Below are positions 1-8,971 of a DNA stretch of 64,000 nt, in pieces. The stretch is from Vibrio zhanjiangensis (GTDB lineage Bacteria; Pseudomonadota; Gammaproteobacteria; Enterobacterales; Vibrionaceae). A model generated the notes under the pieces. The model was not told where the DNA came from and made no database searches. It saw nothing but the letters and a program-made list of their open reading frames with translations. Numbering within the stretch: the stretch's first letter is position 1; the number at the start of each line of letters is the position of its first letter. The stretch covers positions 62,001-126,000 of the forward strand of contig NZ_BSPW01000044.1 in assembly GCF_030161235.1 (NCBI RefSeq), read 5' to 3'. A program made the position numbers and the translations under genes.

Positions 1-735
1 GGGTATAACACTATGGACACCTTTGGAGCATTAATGTTTGGTGTCTTGATTGTTGACGCGTTGCGTCAGAGAGGGATCACAGAACAAAAAGCAACAGCTC
101 GATACTTGATTAGTGCTGCATGTATTGCTGCTATTGGCCTTGCGTTTGTTTATATCTCTCTGTTCTACTTAGGAGCGACGAGCTCTGCAGTCGCATCGGG
201 CGCCGATAATGGTGGTATCATCCTCAGTCTGTATGTCCAATCTTTATTTGGTCCATATGGACAAATTGTGTTGTCAGTCATTGTATTACTTGCTTGTTTG
301 ACAACCGCGATAGGCCTTATTTCTGCCTGTTCTGACTACTTTAGTTCTTTGACTCCTGTTTCATACAAACAATGGGTTATCATAAATGGTGTGGCTTGCG
401 CTGTAGTGGCGAATGTTGGTCTATCTCAGCTAATTACTCTATCCATACCCGTGCTATTTGCTTTATATCCGGTTGCTATTGCCCTTGTGGTGTTGACGTT
501 CATACGCAAGTTTCTCCCAAGTCCTAAACTTGCCTACCGAGTTGTACTTGCAGTATCACTTCTTTTTGCTCTTATTGATGCATTGAAAGTGGCGGGTTTT
601 GACGTCTCTGCTTTCAGTGTGCTGCCTATGTTTGATTTTGGCATGGGTTGGTTGCTACCAACTTTCGCCACTATGATAGGTATGCTTTTTGTCGGCAAAT
701 CTGAGCAGCCATCTCTAAATAAAGAAGTCGCATAA
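1..735 (+). CDS. brnQ: Branched-chain amino acid transporter BrnQ, C-terminal part (5' end outside window)
   Basis: Inner-membrane carrier for leucine, isoleucine and valine of the LIVCS family, driven by a cation gradient. The frame is open from base 1 (reading GYNTMDTFGALMFG), so the gene begins before the window; 244 codons plus TAA are visible. The segment MDTFGALMFGVLIVDALRQR matches the family's conserved region, and about six to seven hydrophobic helices follow, including the stretch VLLACLTTAIGLISACSDYF. The methionine at base 13 is internal, not a start. The C-terminus is short and polar, as usual. A terminator follows and separates it from prfB. Assignment is by recognition of E. 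coli BrnQ-like sequence; the transported ion cannot be read from this. Confidence 0.9.
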   Translation, partial: GYNTMDTFGALMFGVLIVDALRQRGITEQKATARYLISAACIAAIGLAFVYISLFYLGATSSAVASGADNGGIILSLYVQSLFGPYGQIVLSVIVLLACLTTAIGLISACSDYFSSLTPVSYKQWVIINGVACAVVANVGLSQLITLSIPVLFALYPVAIALVVLTFIRKFLPSPKLAYRVVLAVSLLFALIDALKVAGFDVSAFSVLPMFDFGMGWLLPTFATMIGMLFVGKSEQPSLNKEVA

Positions 736-756
736 ATTAATCAAAGATTGATAGGC

Positions 757-796
757 AAAATCCACCTAGCTGATGCAGTTCAGCAGGTGGATTTTT
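757..796 (+). terminator. Intrinsic terminator of brnQ
   Basis: The arm AAAATCCACCT pairs with AGGTGGATTTTT; an inner GCTGA/TTCAGC extension with a one-base bulge closes the loop. A run of T follows. It sits 20 bases after the brnQ stop. Confidence 0.8.
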
Positions 797-897
797 GTGT
801 GCAAAATTCGCTGTCACTTCCAAAATAAATCTGTATCTTCATCACACTTTTCAGTACAATCCTTCGGTTAAATTCTACTCATAAATGTTGAGCGAGT

Positions 898-1996
898 ATG
901 TTTGAAATTAATCCAATTAAAAATCGCCTGAAGGACGTGTCTGAGCGCACCAATGTCCTGAGGGGGTACCTTTGACTATGACGCGAAGCAAGAGCGTCTA
1001 GAAGAAGTCAATGCAGAATTAGAGCAGCCAGATGTTTGGAACGAACCTGAGCGTGCACAGGCATTAGGAAAAGAACGAGCGTCTCTTGAGGCGGTTGTAG
1101 AAACTATCGATCAGCTTATTCAAGGTGTTGAAGATGTTGATGGCCTGCTTGAGTTAGCCGTAGAAGAAGAAGATCAAGAAACGTTTGATGAAATTGAGCC
1201 TGAATTGGCTGAGCTAGAAAGCAAGCTGGAAAAGCTTGAATTTCGTCGTATGTTCTCTGGCGATCATGATGGATCAGATTGTTATATTGATTTGCAATCT
1301 GGCTCAGGTGGCACTGAGGCTCAAGATTGGACATCTATGATGTTACGTATGTATCTACGCTGGGCTGAAGCGAAAGGTTTTAAAACTGAAGTTATTGAAG
1401 TATCTGAAGGAGAGGTGGCTGGTCTTAAAGGTGCGACAGTTAAGATTTCAGGTGAATACGCCTATGGGTGGTTGAGAACGGAAACCGGTGTTCATCGTTT
1501 GGTACGTAAATCTCCCTTTGATTCAAGTGGACGTCGCCATACTTCGTTTGCTTCTGCTTTTATCTACCCAGAAATTGACGACAATATTCAGATAGACATT
1601 AATCCAGCGGATCTTCGTATTGATGTGTACCGCGCTTCTGGTGCAGGTGGACAACACGTAAACACCACCGAATCTGCGGTACGTATTACGCACGTTCCGA
1701 CAAATACCGTGGTTCAGTGTCAGAATGATCGCTCTCAGCACAAGAATAAAGATCAGGCAATGAAGCAGCTGCGTGCCAAATTATTTGAGCTAGAAATTCA
1801 AAAGCAGAATGCTGAAAAGCAAGCGAATGAAGATGCGAAATCTGACATCGGTTGGGGTAGTCAGATCCGTTCATACGTACTGGATGACTCACGCATAAAA
1901 GATTTGCGCACTGGCGTTGAAAATCGCAATACACAAGCGGTTCTTGACGGTGATTTAGACAAATTCATTGAAGCTAGCCTGAAATCAGGTCTGTAA
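898..1996 (+). CDS. prfB: Peptide chain release factor 2 (RF2), programmed +1 frameshift
   Basis: RF2 reads UGA and UAA stop codons and triggers peptide release on the ribosome. Translation starts at ATG 898, runs 25 codons to an in-frame TGA at 973-975, then shifts +1 to continue at GAC 974, giving 365 residues, the same length as E. coli RF2. The anticodon-like SPF tripeptide lies in [12 protein letters not shown], and the catalytic GGQ is residues 250-252 in SGAGGQHVN. Residue 246 is Ala, the common form, not the Thr peculiar to E. coli K-12. The downstream frame alone has an apparent ATG at 1205, but that would miss the first 102 residues. lysS follows after 40 bases, an arrangement also found in E. 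coli, where the two are cotranscribed. Confidence 0.97.
961..976 (+). promoter_or_regulatory. Programmed +1 frameshift site of prfB
   Basis: The bases AGGGGGTACCTTTGAC contain an internal Shine-Dalgarno-like AGGGGG three bases before the slippery CTT, then the in-frame TGA followed by C, a weak termination context. This is the classic RF2 autoregulatory site: when RF2 is scarce the TGA is read slowly and the ribosome slips forward from CTT to TTT. The E. coli site is nearly identical (TAT in place of TAC). Confidence 0.97.
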
Positions 1997-2036
1997 GCTT
2001 TTATCGACATTCAAGCGAAACAGGATATATCGAACA

Positions 2037-3554
2037 ATGACTGACGCTGTTCAAAACGAAAACCTACAAGAAGAAAACAAGCTGATTGCTGAGCGCCGTG
2101 CTAAATTGGATGAAATCCGCAAAAGCTGCAAGGCGAATGGTCACCCTAACGATTTTCGCCGTGACGTGTTGGCTGGTGATTTGCAAAAAGAGTTCGGTGA
2201 AAAGACTAAGGAAGAACTGGAAGAACTCAATCATATTGTGGCAATTGCTGGTCGAATCATGGCTAAGCGAGGACCTTTTCTCGTGATTCAAGAGACTTCT
2301 GGACGAATTCAAGCCTACGCCGCAAAAGAGGTTCAAACAGAACTAAAAACCAAATATCAAGGCCTAGATATTGGTGACATAATCGGCGTAAAAGGTGCCT
2401 TGCATAAATCAGGTAAAGGTGATTTGTACGTAAACATGGAAGAGTATGAGTTACTGACTAAGGCACTTCGACCACTACCTGAGAAATTTCATGGTCTAAC
2501 GGATCAAGAAATGCGTTATCGCCAGCGTTATGTGGACTTGATTGTTAACGAAGATTCTCGCCAAGCATTTATCATCCGCTCTAAGCTTGTTTCGTCTATT
2601 CGTAACTTTATGAGTCAAAAAGGTTACCTAGAAGTTGAAACGCCGATGATGCATGTCATTCCTGGCGGTGCTACAGCACGTCCATTTGTTACCCACCACA
2701 ATGCGTTGGATATTGATATGTATCTACGTGTTGCTCCTGAGCTGTATCTAAAGCGTTTAGTGGTAGGTGGCTTTGATCGAGTTTTCGAGATCAACAGAAA
2801 CTTTCGCAATGAGGGGCTTTCGCCTCGCCACAACCCAGAGTTTACCATGATGGAATTCTATCAAGCGTACTCTGATTACAAAGATCTTATGGATCTAACG
2901 GAAGAAATGTTGAGTACTGTGGCCATGGATGTTTTGGGTTCAACCTCTATGCCATATGGAGATGAAATCGTTGAGTTTGGCGGTACATATGCTCGTATGA
3001 GTATGTTTGAAGCAATCAAGCATTATAATCCAGAGCACGTCGAGATTCAGGCCCTCACTGAAGATGATCTGCAATATCGCGACAAGATGGTTGCCATAGC
3101 GAAGTCAGTCCATGTTGAGGTCGAGCCTTTCTGGACCTGTGGTCAATTGTTGGAAGAAATCTTTGGTGAAACGGCTGAGCCACAGCTAATCCAACCAACA
3201 TTTATTACTGGATATCCAGCAGATATCTCACCTTTGGCTCGTCGCAGTGATGATAATCCGTTCTTTACCGACCGTTTTGAATTCTTTATTGGTGGACGTG
3301 AAGTGGCCAATGGTTTCTCTGAGCTAAATGACGCTGAAGATCAAGACGCACGTTTTAAAGCACAAGTGAATGCGAAAGATGCGGGTGATGATGAAGCTAT
3401 GTATTATGATGCTGATTATATTACTGCGCTAGAGCATGGTTTACCACCTACCGCTGGGCAAGGTATTGGTATTGATCGTCTAGCCATGTTGTTTACCAAT
3501 ACTCATACAATCCGCGATGTCATTTTGTTTCCAGCAATGCGTCCTCAATCCTAG
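2037..3554 (+). CDS. lysS: Lysyl-tRNA synthetase, class II
   Basis: Charges tRNA-Lys with lysine in the cytoplasm. The 505 residues equal the E. coli enzyme in length. An N-terminal OB-fold anticodon-binding domain (about residues 60-160, with [19 protein letters not shown]) precedes the class II catalytic core. Motif 2 is seen in [20 protein letters not shown] and motif 3 in [11 protein letters not shown] near the C-terminus. The ATG at 2037 is preceded by AGGA with reasonable spacing. The gene follows prfB with 40 bases between and ends at its own terminator, consistent with a prfB-lysS unit. Confidence 0.97.
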   Translation: MTDAVQNENLQEENKLIAERRAKLDEIRKSCKANGHPNDFRRDVLAGDLQKEFGEKTKEELEELNHIVAIAGRIMAKRGPFLVIQETSGRIQAYAAKEVQTELKTKYQGLDIGDIIGVKGALHKSGKGDLYVNMEEYELLTKALRPLPEKFHGLTDQEMRYRQRYVDLIVNEDSRQAFIIRSKLVSSIRNFMSQKGYLEVETPMMHVIPGGATARPFVTHHNALDIDMYLRVAPELYLKRLVVGGFDRVFEINRNFRNEGLSPRHNPEFTMMEFYQAYSDYKDLMDLTEEMLSTVAMDVLGSTSMPYGDEIVEFGGTYARMSMFEAIKHYNPEHVEIQALTEDDLQYRDKMVAIAKSVHVEVEPFWTCGQLLEEIFGETAEPQLIQPTFITGYPADISPLARRSDDNPFFTDRFEFFIGGREVANGFSELNDAEDQDARFKAQVNAKDAGDDEAMYYDADYITALEHGLPPTAGQGIGIDRLAMLFTNTHTIRDVILFPAMRPQS

Positions 3555-3589
3555 TCGATATATTATGCTTTGCTCTAAGCAGAACTATT

Positions 3590-3614
3590 AGGCCGATCTT
3601 GTATCGGCCTTTTT
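3590..3614 (+). terminator. Intrinsic terminator of lysS
   Basis: AGGCCGAT pairs with ATCGGCCT around a five-base loop and is followed by five T residues. It lies between the convergent lysS and GGDEF-EAL genes. Confidence 0.85.
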
Positions 3615-3668
3615 ACATTTTTGAGTGAGTTACCCGACATGGTCACTGCTGGCATAGCTTGATAGTGA

Positions 3669-5021
3669 TTATTGAGTTAAGCAGTGGCTACTTTGAGAAA
3701 AAAGGAGCTCAACTTCATGTTTTGGGTGAGGGTGGAAAAAGTGAAAACCTTGAATAGAGTGACAATTAAGGCTTGAAAGTAGAGCGGCTTGTTGTTTGGT
3801 TTCAACTCCTTCTGCCACCACACTAAGGTTAAGTGAATTCCCAAGATTAATGATGTTTTCAATGACAGTAATTTGCTTGGGTAGGGTGTCTATGTCGGAA
3901 ATAAATGTTCTATCTATTTTGAGTTCATCGACTGGAAAGCGCGCAAGATAAGACAATGAAGAATAGCCGGTGCCAAAGTCATCAATAGATAGACTAAAGC
4001 CTAAGCTTTTTATCGCATTAAGCATCTTGAGTGTGTGTTTACTATCACTCATTACCGCACTTTCAGTTAATTCAAAGGTAATACAGCTCGGATCGAGTTC
4101 TGTGCGCCGTAAAAGCTTCTCCACATAGGTGACAAGTGTAGGGTTGCCAAATTGCTCAGGAGACAGATTGATGGCAATTCGTCCGGGCAAAATACCTTGC
4201 CGTTCCCACTGCCTCACTGTGTTAAAAACTTCACGTATCACCACTCGGCCTAAACGCTCAATTAACCCTGCGCGTTCGGCGATAGGAATGAAGGAGCTTG
4301 GGCTAATATACCCTTTTATAGGATGTTTCCAGCGTATTAAGGCCTCTGCACCATTGATACTAAAGTTTTGTGCATTGACCTTGGGTTGATACCAGACCTC
4401 TAAGCCGTTCTGTTTTAAAGCTTTCTGCAATTCAATTTCTAGCCAAAGACGCGTGCGCGCCTCTTTGTTCATTTTTTTGTTGAATTTTATTAAACGGTTT
4501 CTGCCCCGATTTTTGGCTTCATACATGGCAGTGTCAGCGTTTTGCAGCAGGAGTCGTGCATTTGTGCCATTTTCTGGGTAGGAGACGCTACCAATAGAAC
4601 AAGATAATCCTTTGCTGAAATGCTGTAAATCGAAGGGCTTATTGATCAGCGAAATAATTTGATCGGCCAAAATGTCAGCGGTGGTAGAATCGTTGGGTTT
4701 GGGGATGATGACGCCAAATTCATCGCCGCCTAAATGCCCGATAATGGTGTTTTTGGGCAAAAATTTTGCGAGGCGATGAGAAACTTCTACTAAGACTTTA
4801 TCGCCAATATGATGTCCTAAAGAGTCATTGATGTTTTTAAAATTGTCAATGTCTAGGTAGAGGAGGAGCAATGGTACTTCATCTTCAACCAGCTGATTTA
4901 AATATTGAGTGAATCCGAGGCGAGTTAAAGTGTCGCTGTGGTGGCGATCTGAAATGGTAAGCTTAAGTAAATTATCTGACGCTAGCTTTTTCAGCCAATA
5001 CTGTAATTGTTGCGACAACAT
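3669..5021 (-). CDS. Cytoplasmic GGDEF-EAL protein, probable c-di-GMP phosphodiesterase
   Basis: A two-domain cyclic-di-GMP enzyme with no membrane segment or recognisable sensory domain. I start it at ATG 5021 (450 residues); a TTG at 5036 would add five residues and neither has a good ribosome site. The GGDEF domain covers about residues 25-180; the signature GGDEF is residues 98-102, but the region where cyclases carry DxLTGLPNR reads DTLTRLGFTQ and no RxxD inhibitory site is visible, so cyclase activity is doubtful. The EAL domain (about 195-440) looks complete: EAL 226-228, Asn in INLSPEQF, Glu in FELTES, the DDFGTGYSSLSYL loop, Lys in ELKIDRTFI, and VVAEGVET. I infer hydrolysis of c-di-GMP, possibly with GTP binding by the GGDEF half as regulator. 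It converges on lysS and stands alone. Confidence 0.88.
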   Translation of the reverse strand: MLSQQLQYWLKKLASDNLLKLTISDRHHSDTLTRLGFTQYLNQLVEDEVPLLLLYLDIDNFKNINDSLGHHIGDKVLVEVSHRLAKFLPKNTIIGHLGGDEFGVIIPKPNDSTTADILADQIISLINKPFDLQHFSKGLSCSIGSVSYPENGTNARLLLQNADTAMYEAKNRGRNRLIKFNKKMNKEARTRLWLEIELQKALKQNGLEVWYQPKVNAQNFSINGAEALIRWKHPIKGYISPSSFIPIAERAGLIERLGRVVIREVFNTVRQWERQGILPGRIAINLSPEQFGNPTLVTYVEKLLRRTELDPSCITFELTESAVMSDSKHTLKMLNAIKSLGFSLSIDDFGTGYSSLSYLARFPVDELKIDRTFISDIDTLPKQITVIENIINLGNSLNLSVVAEGVETKQQAALLSSLNCHSIQGFHFFHPHPKHEVELLFSQSSHCLTQ

Positions 5022-5490
5022 CAAGGGTATTACCAACTCTCTCGAGACTAATGCAGATAACAGAAAGGATCGATAATGATAACGCCGTAACTGCTATGAC
5101 AATTTGATTAAATAGAATAAAAATGGAAACTAATTCCCTGACAAGTGGTAGGGATTTTGCCGTTATCGTTAATAAAACACATTTTACTTTCTACAAACTA
5201 ACGGATCGTCGATATGATTAACAAGATTTGACGCCTATGATGTGCCATGTTGTGTCAATTTTGAGATATTCAATCCAGTTATTTTTGTTCAATGTACGAA
5301 AATTCATCAAACACATTTTGTGTGTGGATTGATATATTTGCGATTTGGATTGCTTATGGGGTGAGCCATTGTAAGGAGATTCAAAGAAAACAGATCAAAA
5401 CTTTTCAAGACGTTGCAAATTTTTTTGATTAGTATGGCGAATTGTATTTGTTGAGAGTTACAATTTCTTATCCGTATAGTGAGGTGGTTA
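5022..5490. other. AT-rich intergenic region between divergent genes
   Basis: About 470 bases without a convincing gene separate the divergent GGDEF-EAL gene and the yhbS-type gene, so both promoters are expected here. I see a possible TTGAGA (5451-5456) and TATAGT (5475-5480) with 18-base spacing, but the start of transcription would fall on the yhbS ribosome site. Short open frames on the minus strand around 5307-5585 look like chance. No strong palindrome or repeat was found. Confidence 0.5.
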
Positions 5491-5994
5491 ATGCTTATTC
5501 GAACAGAAGCTCCGGCAGATATTTTGGCGGTTGATAAATTACTTAAAGCAACCTTTGACACAGAGTCTGAAGCGAATTTGGTCATGAAACTCAGAGAAAA
5601 TGGCCGTAGAACGTTGGCTCTTGTTGCGAGTAATGATGACGGTGAGATTATAGGGTATGTGATGTTTAGCCCTGTGACGTTAAATGGTGACGATCTTAAC
5701 TGGCAAGGACTTGCTCCACTGGCTATCCAAGATAACTATCGACGTCAAGGTTTAGCGGCCGAACTCGTTAATGAAGCGTTGGATACCCTTAAAGAATTTG
5801 GTTATCCCGCCTGTGTTGTTCTTGGCGAACCGAGCTATTATTCACGTTTTGGCTTTGAAGCTAGTGAGAGATATGGTTTTTCGTGTCAATGGGATGTGCC
5901 AGATGGCGTGTTTCAAGTGTTGGAACTTGATGAAAATGCATTGGCTAATCGTACAGGCATGATTGAGTACAGCTCCGAGTTTTCAGAACTTTAA
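5491..5994 (+). CDS. yhbS: GNAT-family N-acetyltransferase, YhbS type
   Basis: A single-domain acetyl-CoA-dependent acyltransferase of 167 residues, clearly alike to E. coli YhbS along its whole length (start MLIRTEAPAD, middle LAPLAIQDNYRRQGLAAELV, end GMIEYSSEFSEL). The acetyl-CoA pyrophosphate loop is the YRRQGLAAEL segment (Q/RxxGxG/A type). I choose ATG 5491, which has GAGG a few bases upstream; an upstream GTG at 5479 lies before that ribosome site and would add an unlikely RW. The substrate of the family member is not known to me. It sits directly upstream of secG with 213 bases between, and has no obvious operon partner. Confidence 0.82.
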   Translation: MLIRTEAPADILAVDKLLKATFDTESEANLVMKLRENGRRTLALVASNDDGEIIGYVMFSPVTLNGDDLNWQGLAPLAIQDNYRRQGLAAELVNEALDTLKEFGYPACVVLGEPSYYSRFGFEASERYGFSCQWDVPDGVFQVLELDENALANRTGMIEYSSEFSEL

Positions 5995-6207
5995 GCCAAA
6001 ATCTAGGATGAACAAATGATTAACGCTCAGTTTTGTCCTTTTTTTGAACGTTTGGCGTCGCTGAGGTCATTTTTTTTTAAATTCTGCTTGTCAGCGTAAT
6101 CACCTTTCGTTAGTATTGCTCGGCCTTCGATAAGGGGGTCGCTAGCCTTGTTCAGAAAGTCATTTCGAGCGGCGCTGGCTCAACAATTTGGAACATAGGT
6201 GGAAACA

Positions 6208-6543
6208 ATGTTTACAGTTCTACTTGTGATTTACCTGTTGGCAGCGATTGGTGTAATCGGACTAGTGTTGATTCAACAAGGTAAAGGCGCAGATATGGGA
6301 GCCTCATTCGGTGCTGGCGCATCAAACACAGTGTTTGGCGCAAGTGGCTCAGGAAATTTCCTAACCCGAATGACTGCAATTTTTGCAACAGTATTCTTTG
6401 CTCTCAGCTTAGTACTAGGTAACATGTCAACACACAAAACTGAATCTCAGTGGGTTGACCCGACTCAAGGTCAAGTTATCCAACAAGTTGATGAAGCAGC
6501 GAGTGAAGTTCCAGCACCTACAGGTGATGAAATTCCTCAATAG
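6208..6543 (+). CDS. secG: Preprotein translocase subunit SecG
   Basis: Small inner-membrane component of the SecYEG channel that assists SecA-driven protein export. The 111 residues contain two membrane helices (about 2-23 and 52-72) separated by the conserved cytoplasmic loop with QQGKGADMGASFGAGASNTVFG. The correct start is ATG 6208; a GTG nine bases upstream is part of the AGGTGG ribosome site. The C-terminal tail is polar and acidic. It is followed by tRNA-Leu, the order seen in E. coli, but the gene usually found upstream, glmM, is missing here. Confidence 0.96.
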   Translation: MFTVLLVIYLLAAIGVIGLVLIQQGKGADMGASFGAGASNTVFGASGSGNFLTRMTAIFATVFFALSLVLGNMSTHKTESQWVDPTQGQVIQQVDEAASEVPAPTGDEIPQ

Positions 6544-6558
6544 CTAAAGAATTTAGCT

Positions 6559-6642
6559 GCCGAGATGGTGAAATTGGTAGACACGCTAGCATGAGGTGCT
6601 AGTGCCTTAGGTGTGAGGGTTCGAGTCCCTCTCTCGGCACCA
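6559..6642 (+). tRNA. tRNA-Leu, anticodon GAG
   Basis: 84-base class II tRNA with encoded CCA. The acceptor GCCGAGA pairs with TCTCGGC, the anticodon stem CTAGC/GCTAG encloses loop ATGAGGT (anticodon GAG), a long variable arm follows, and the T arm is GAGGG/CCCTC around TTCGAGT. Its place just after secG equals that of the Leu(GAG) gene in E. coli. Confidence 0.95.
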
Positions 6643-6653
6643 TGTTTACGAAC

Positions 6654-6681
6654 TTGTAAAACAACTTAGAGAGCGTATAAT
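6654..6681 (+). promoter_or_regulatory. Promoter of the tRNA-fMet/rimP-nusA-infB operon
   Basis: TTGTAA (6654-6659) and a perfect TATAAT (6676-6681) are separated by 16 bases. Transcription would start a few bases before the tRNA at 6697. In E. coli a promoter in the same place drives metY-rimP-nusA-infB. Confidence 0.8.
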
Positions 6682-6696
6682 GCTCGACAAGTCGGA

Positions 6697-6773
<77 letters not shown>

Positions 6774-6822
6774 ATCCTTACGGAGTGGGCAAGTTTACAC
6801 AGTAGCTATATAAGCGCTGTGA

Positions 6823-6846
6823 GTTAGGTAAGTCTGATTACCTAAC
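6823..6846 (+). other. Perfect 9-bp hairpin in the rimP leader
   Basis: GTTAGGTAA and TTACCTAAC flank a six-base loop. No T run follows, so it is not an intrinsic terminator. It lies between the tRNA-fMet 3' end and the terminator-like stem at 6864 and could be an RNase processing site for the tRNA-mRNA transcript; this is inference. Confidence 0.5.
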
Positions 6847-6863
6847 GTATAAGGGTCCAGCAT

Positions 6864-6891
6864 AAAAAACCCCGACTAATCGGGGTTTTTT
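6864..6891 (+). terminator. Terminator/attenuator between tRNA-fMet and rimP
   Basis: AAAAAACCCCGA pairs with TCGGGGTTTTTT around a short ACTAA-type loop; a T run follows. As rimP has no clear separate promoter, this probably attenuates read-through from the tRNA promoter into rimP-nusA-infB, reducing mRNA relative to tRNA. Confidence 0.8.
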
Positions 6892-6982
6892 GTTATCTAA
6901 ATATTTCGTTTTGGAATAGTTAGAATTTGCTTGGAATTTAAATTGGGCTATAAGCCCTTTTTTTGTTTCTGGAGTGGTTTAA

Positions 6983-7438
6983 ATGACTGGTTTAGAAAGA
7001 CAACTTACTGAAATGCTTGAAGCTCCGGTGGTTGCATTGGGCTATGAGTTAGTTGGATTAGAGTTTATTCGTGCAGGTGAGCATTCAACGTTACGTATCT
7101 TTATTGACCATGAGAATGGCATTACAGTGGACGATTGTGCCGAAGTGAGCCGTCAGGTCAGCGCGGTCATGGACGTTGAAGACCCGATCACAGTGGCTTA
7201 CAACCTTGAAGTGTCTTCTCCCGGTTTAGAAAGACCACTTTTCAAAGCAGAACATTATGAACAATTTATTGGTCACGAGGTCAGCATTGTTTTGAAAATG
7301 GCTGTAGGCAACCGTCGCAAATGGAAAGGTATTATCCAATCTGTTGATGGTGAGACAGTTGCAGTTAATATTGACGGCAATGAAGAAGAGTTTGCTTTGA
7401 GCAATATTTCAAAAGCTAACCTGATCCCTAAATTTTAA
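6983..7438 (+). CDS. rimP: Ribosome maturation factor RimP
   Basis: Needed for assembly of the 30S ribosomal subunit in the cytoplasm. The 151 residues match E. coli RimP (150) in length and in the segments [19 protein letters not shown] and [19 protein letters not shown]. An N-terminal alpha/beta domain is followed by a small SH3-like C-terminal domain. The ATG at 6983 follows GGAG with nine bases between. It is the first protein gene after the tRNA-fMet promoter; nusA follows after 24 bases. Confidence 0.96.
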   Translation: MTGLERQLTEMLEAPVVALGYELVGLEFIRAGEHSTLRIFIDHENGITVDDCAEVSRQVSAVMDVEDPITVAYNLEVSSPGLERPLFKAEHYEQFIGHEVSIVLKMAVGNRRKWKGIIQSVDGETVAVNIDGNEEEFALSNISKANLIPKF

Positions 7439-7462
7439 TTAAGGTCTTAGAGGCTATTTAAA

Positions 7463-8950
7463 ATGAGTAAAGAAATTTTAGCGGTAGCAGAAGCGGTATC
7501 GAATGAAAAAGGGGTACCTCGTGAACGGATTTTTGAAGCATTAGAGATTGCTTTAGCAACATCGACGAAGAAAAAACACGATATTGAGATTGATGTGCGT
7601 GTTTCTATAGATCGTAAAACGGGCGAGTTTGATACGTATCGTCGTTGGTTAGTCGTTGAAAATGTAGAACATCCAACCAAAGAGATTTCTTTGGAAGCGG
7701 CTCAGTTTGACGACGATTCTATTGAGCTTGGTGATTTTGTAGAAGATGAAATTGAATCAGTCACATTTGACCGAATCACCACTCAGACTGCAAAGCAAGT
7801 CATTGTGCAGAAGGTACGTGAAGCTGAACGTGCACAAATTGTTGAACAGTTCATTGATAATGAAGGTGAACTTGTTACGGGTGTTGTTAAAAAAGTAAAC
7901 CGAGACACGATTATTCTTGATTTGGGTAACAATGCAGAAGCTGTCATTTTACGCGATGACCAATTGCCCCGAGAAAACCATCGCCCGGGTGACCGTGTTC
8001 GCGGATTATTATACCGCGTTGCTCCAGATGCTCGTGGATTCCAGCTGTTTATTACTCGTTCTAAACCAGAGATGCTTGCTGAGCTTTTCCGTGTAGAAGT
8101 GCCAGAGATTGCTGAAGAAATCATCGAGCTTAAAGGTGCGGCTCGTGATCCTGGTTCACGCGCCAAAATTGCGGTTAAGACTAACGATAAACGTATTGAT
8201 CCTGTTGGAGCGTGTGTGGGTATGCGTGGTGCTCGTGTTCAAGCTGTATCTGGTGAACTCGGTGGCGAGCGTATCGACATTGTGCTGTGGGATGATAACC
8301 CAGCGCAATTCGTTATCAATGCCATGGCACCTGCAGATGTTGCCTCTATCATCGTCGATGAAGATGCCCATGCTATGGACATTGCAGTAGAAGCCGATAA
8401 TTTGGCCCAAGCCATTGGTCGCAATGGTCAGAACGTTCGTCTTGCTTCCCAACTGACGGGATGGGAGCTGAATGTAATGACGGTTGCAGATTTACATAAG
8501 AAACATACAGAAGAGTCACAAGCGGCAATTGAAAGCTTCATGAAATATCTTGATATTGAAGAAGATTTTGCCCAGCTTCTCGTAGAAGAAGGGTTCTCTT
8601 CTCTGGAAGAAGTTGCTTATGTTCCTGTCAATGAGTTATTGGAAGTTGACGGTTTGGATGAAGACTTGGTTGAAGAACTCCGTAATCGAGCTAAAGATGC
8701 GTTGACGACACTGGCACTTGCTCAAGAAGAGACGTTTGATGGCTTGGAGCCTGCGGAAGATTTGTTAGCTTTAGAAGGTTTGGAACGTGAATTGGCCTTT
8801 AAGCTAGCAGCAAAAGGCGTGGTAACACTTGAAGATCTTGCAGACCAAGGTATTGACGACTTAGAAGGTATTGAAGGCCTTACTGAAGAGCGTGCGGGTG
8901 AGCTTATTATGGCAGCGCGTAACATTTGTTGGTTCGGTGAAGAAGAATAA
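7463..8950 (+). CDS. nusA: Transcription termination/antitermination factor NusA
   Basis: RNA polymerase-binding factor that modulates pausing, intrinsic termination and rRNA antitermination. The 495 residues (E. coli 495) show the N-terminal polymerase-binding domain (about 1-125), an S1 domain (about 135-200, beginning [20 protein letters not shown]), two KH domains (with [21 protein letters not shown] and [13 protein letters not shown]), and two acidic C-terminal helix-hairpin-helix repeats rich in Glu and Leu, a feature of gammaproteobacterial NusA. In E. coli NusA acts back on its own operon through the leader terminator; the stem at 6864 could play this part here. Confidence 0.97.
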   Translation: MSKEILAVAEAVSNEKGVPRERIFEALEIALATSTKKKHDIEIDVRVSIDRKTGEFDTYRRWLVVENVEHPTKEISLEAAQFDDDSIELGDFVEDEIESVTFDRITTQTAKQVIVQKVREAERAQIVEQFIDNEGELVTGVVKKVNRDTIILDLGNNAEAVILRDDQLPRENHRPGDRVRGLLYRVAPDARGFQLFITRSKPEMLAELFRVEVPEIAEEIIELKGAARDPGSRAKIAVKTNDKRIDPVGACVGMRGARVQAVSGELGGERIDIVLWDDNPAQFVINAMAPADVASIIVDEDAHAMDIAVEADNLAQAIGRNGQNVRLASQLTGWELNVMTVADLHKKHTEESQAAIESFMKYLDIEEDFAQLLVEEGFSSLEEVAYVPVNELLEVDGLDEDLVEELRNRAKDALTTLALAQEETFDGLEPAEDLLALEGLERELAFKLAAKGVVTLEDLADQGIDDLEGIEGLTEERAGELIMAARNICWFGEEE

Positions 8951-8971
8951 TTTCAGCAAGGAGGAAGCGGC

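Noticed and set aside
973..975. In-frame TGA in prfB as an inactivating mutation
   Set aside because: The surrounding bases are the conserved RF2 frameshift signal and the total length is exactly 365 residues.
5451..5490. TTGAGA-N18-TATAGT before yhbS implying a leaderless message
   Set aside because: A clear GAGG ribosome site exists at the same place, and both boxes are imperfect; too weak to call.
5307..5585. 92-codon minus-strand open frame before yhbS
   Set aside because: AT-rich chance frame overlapping the start of a real gene; no recognisable domain.
6005..6047. Possible terminator after yhbS (AGG...CCT with T7)
   Set aside because: The stem needs a four-base asymmetric bulge and a long loop; not convincing.
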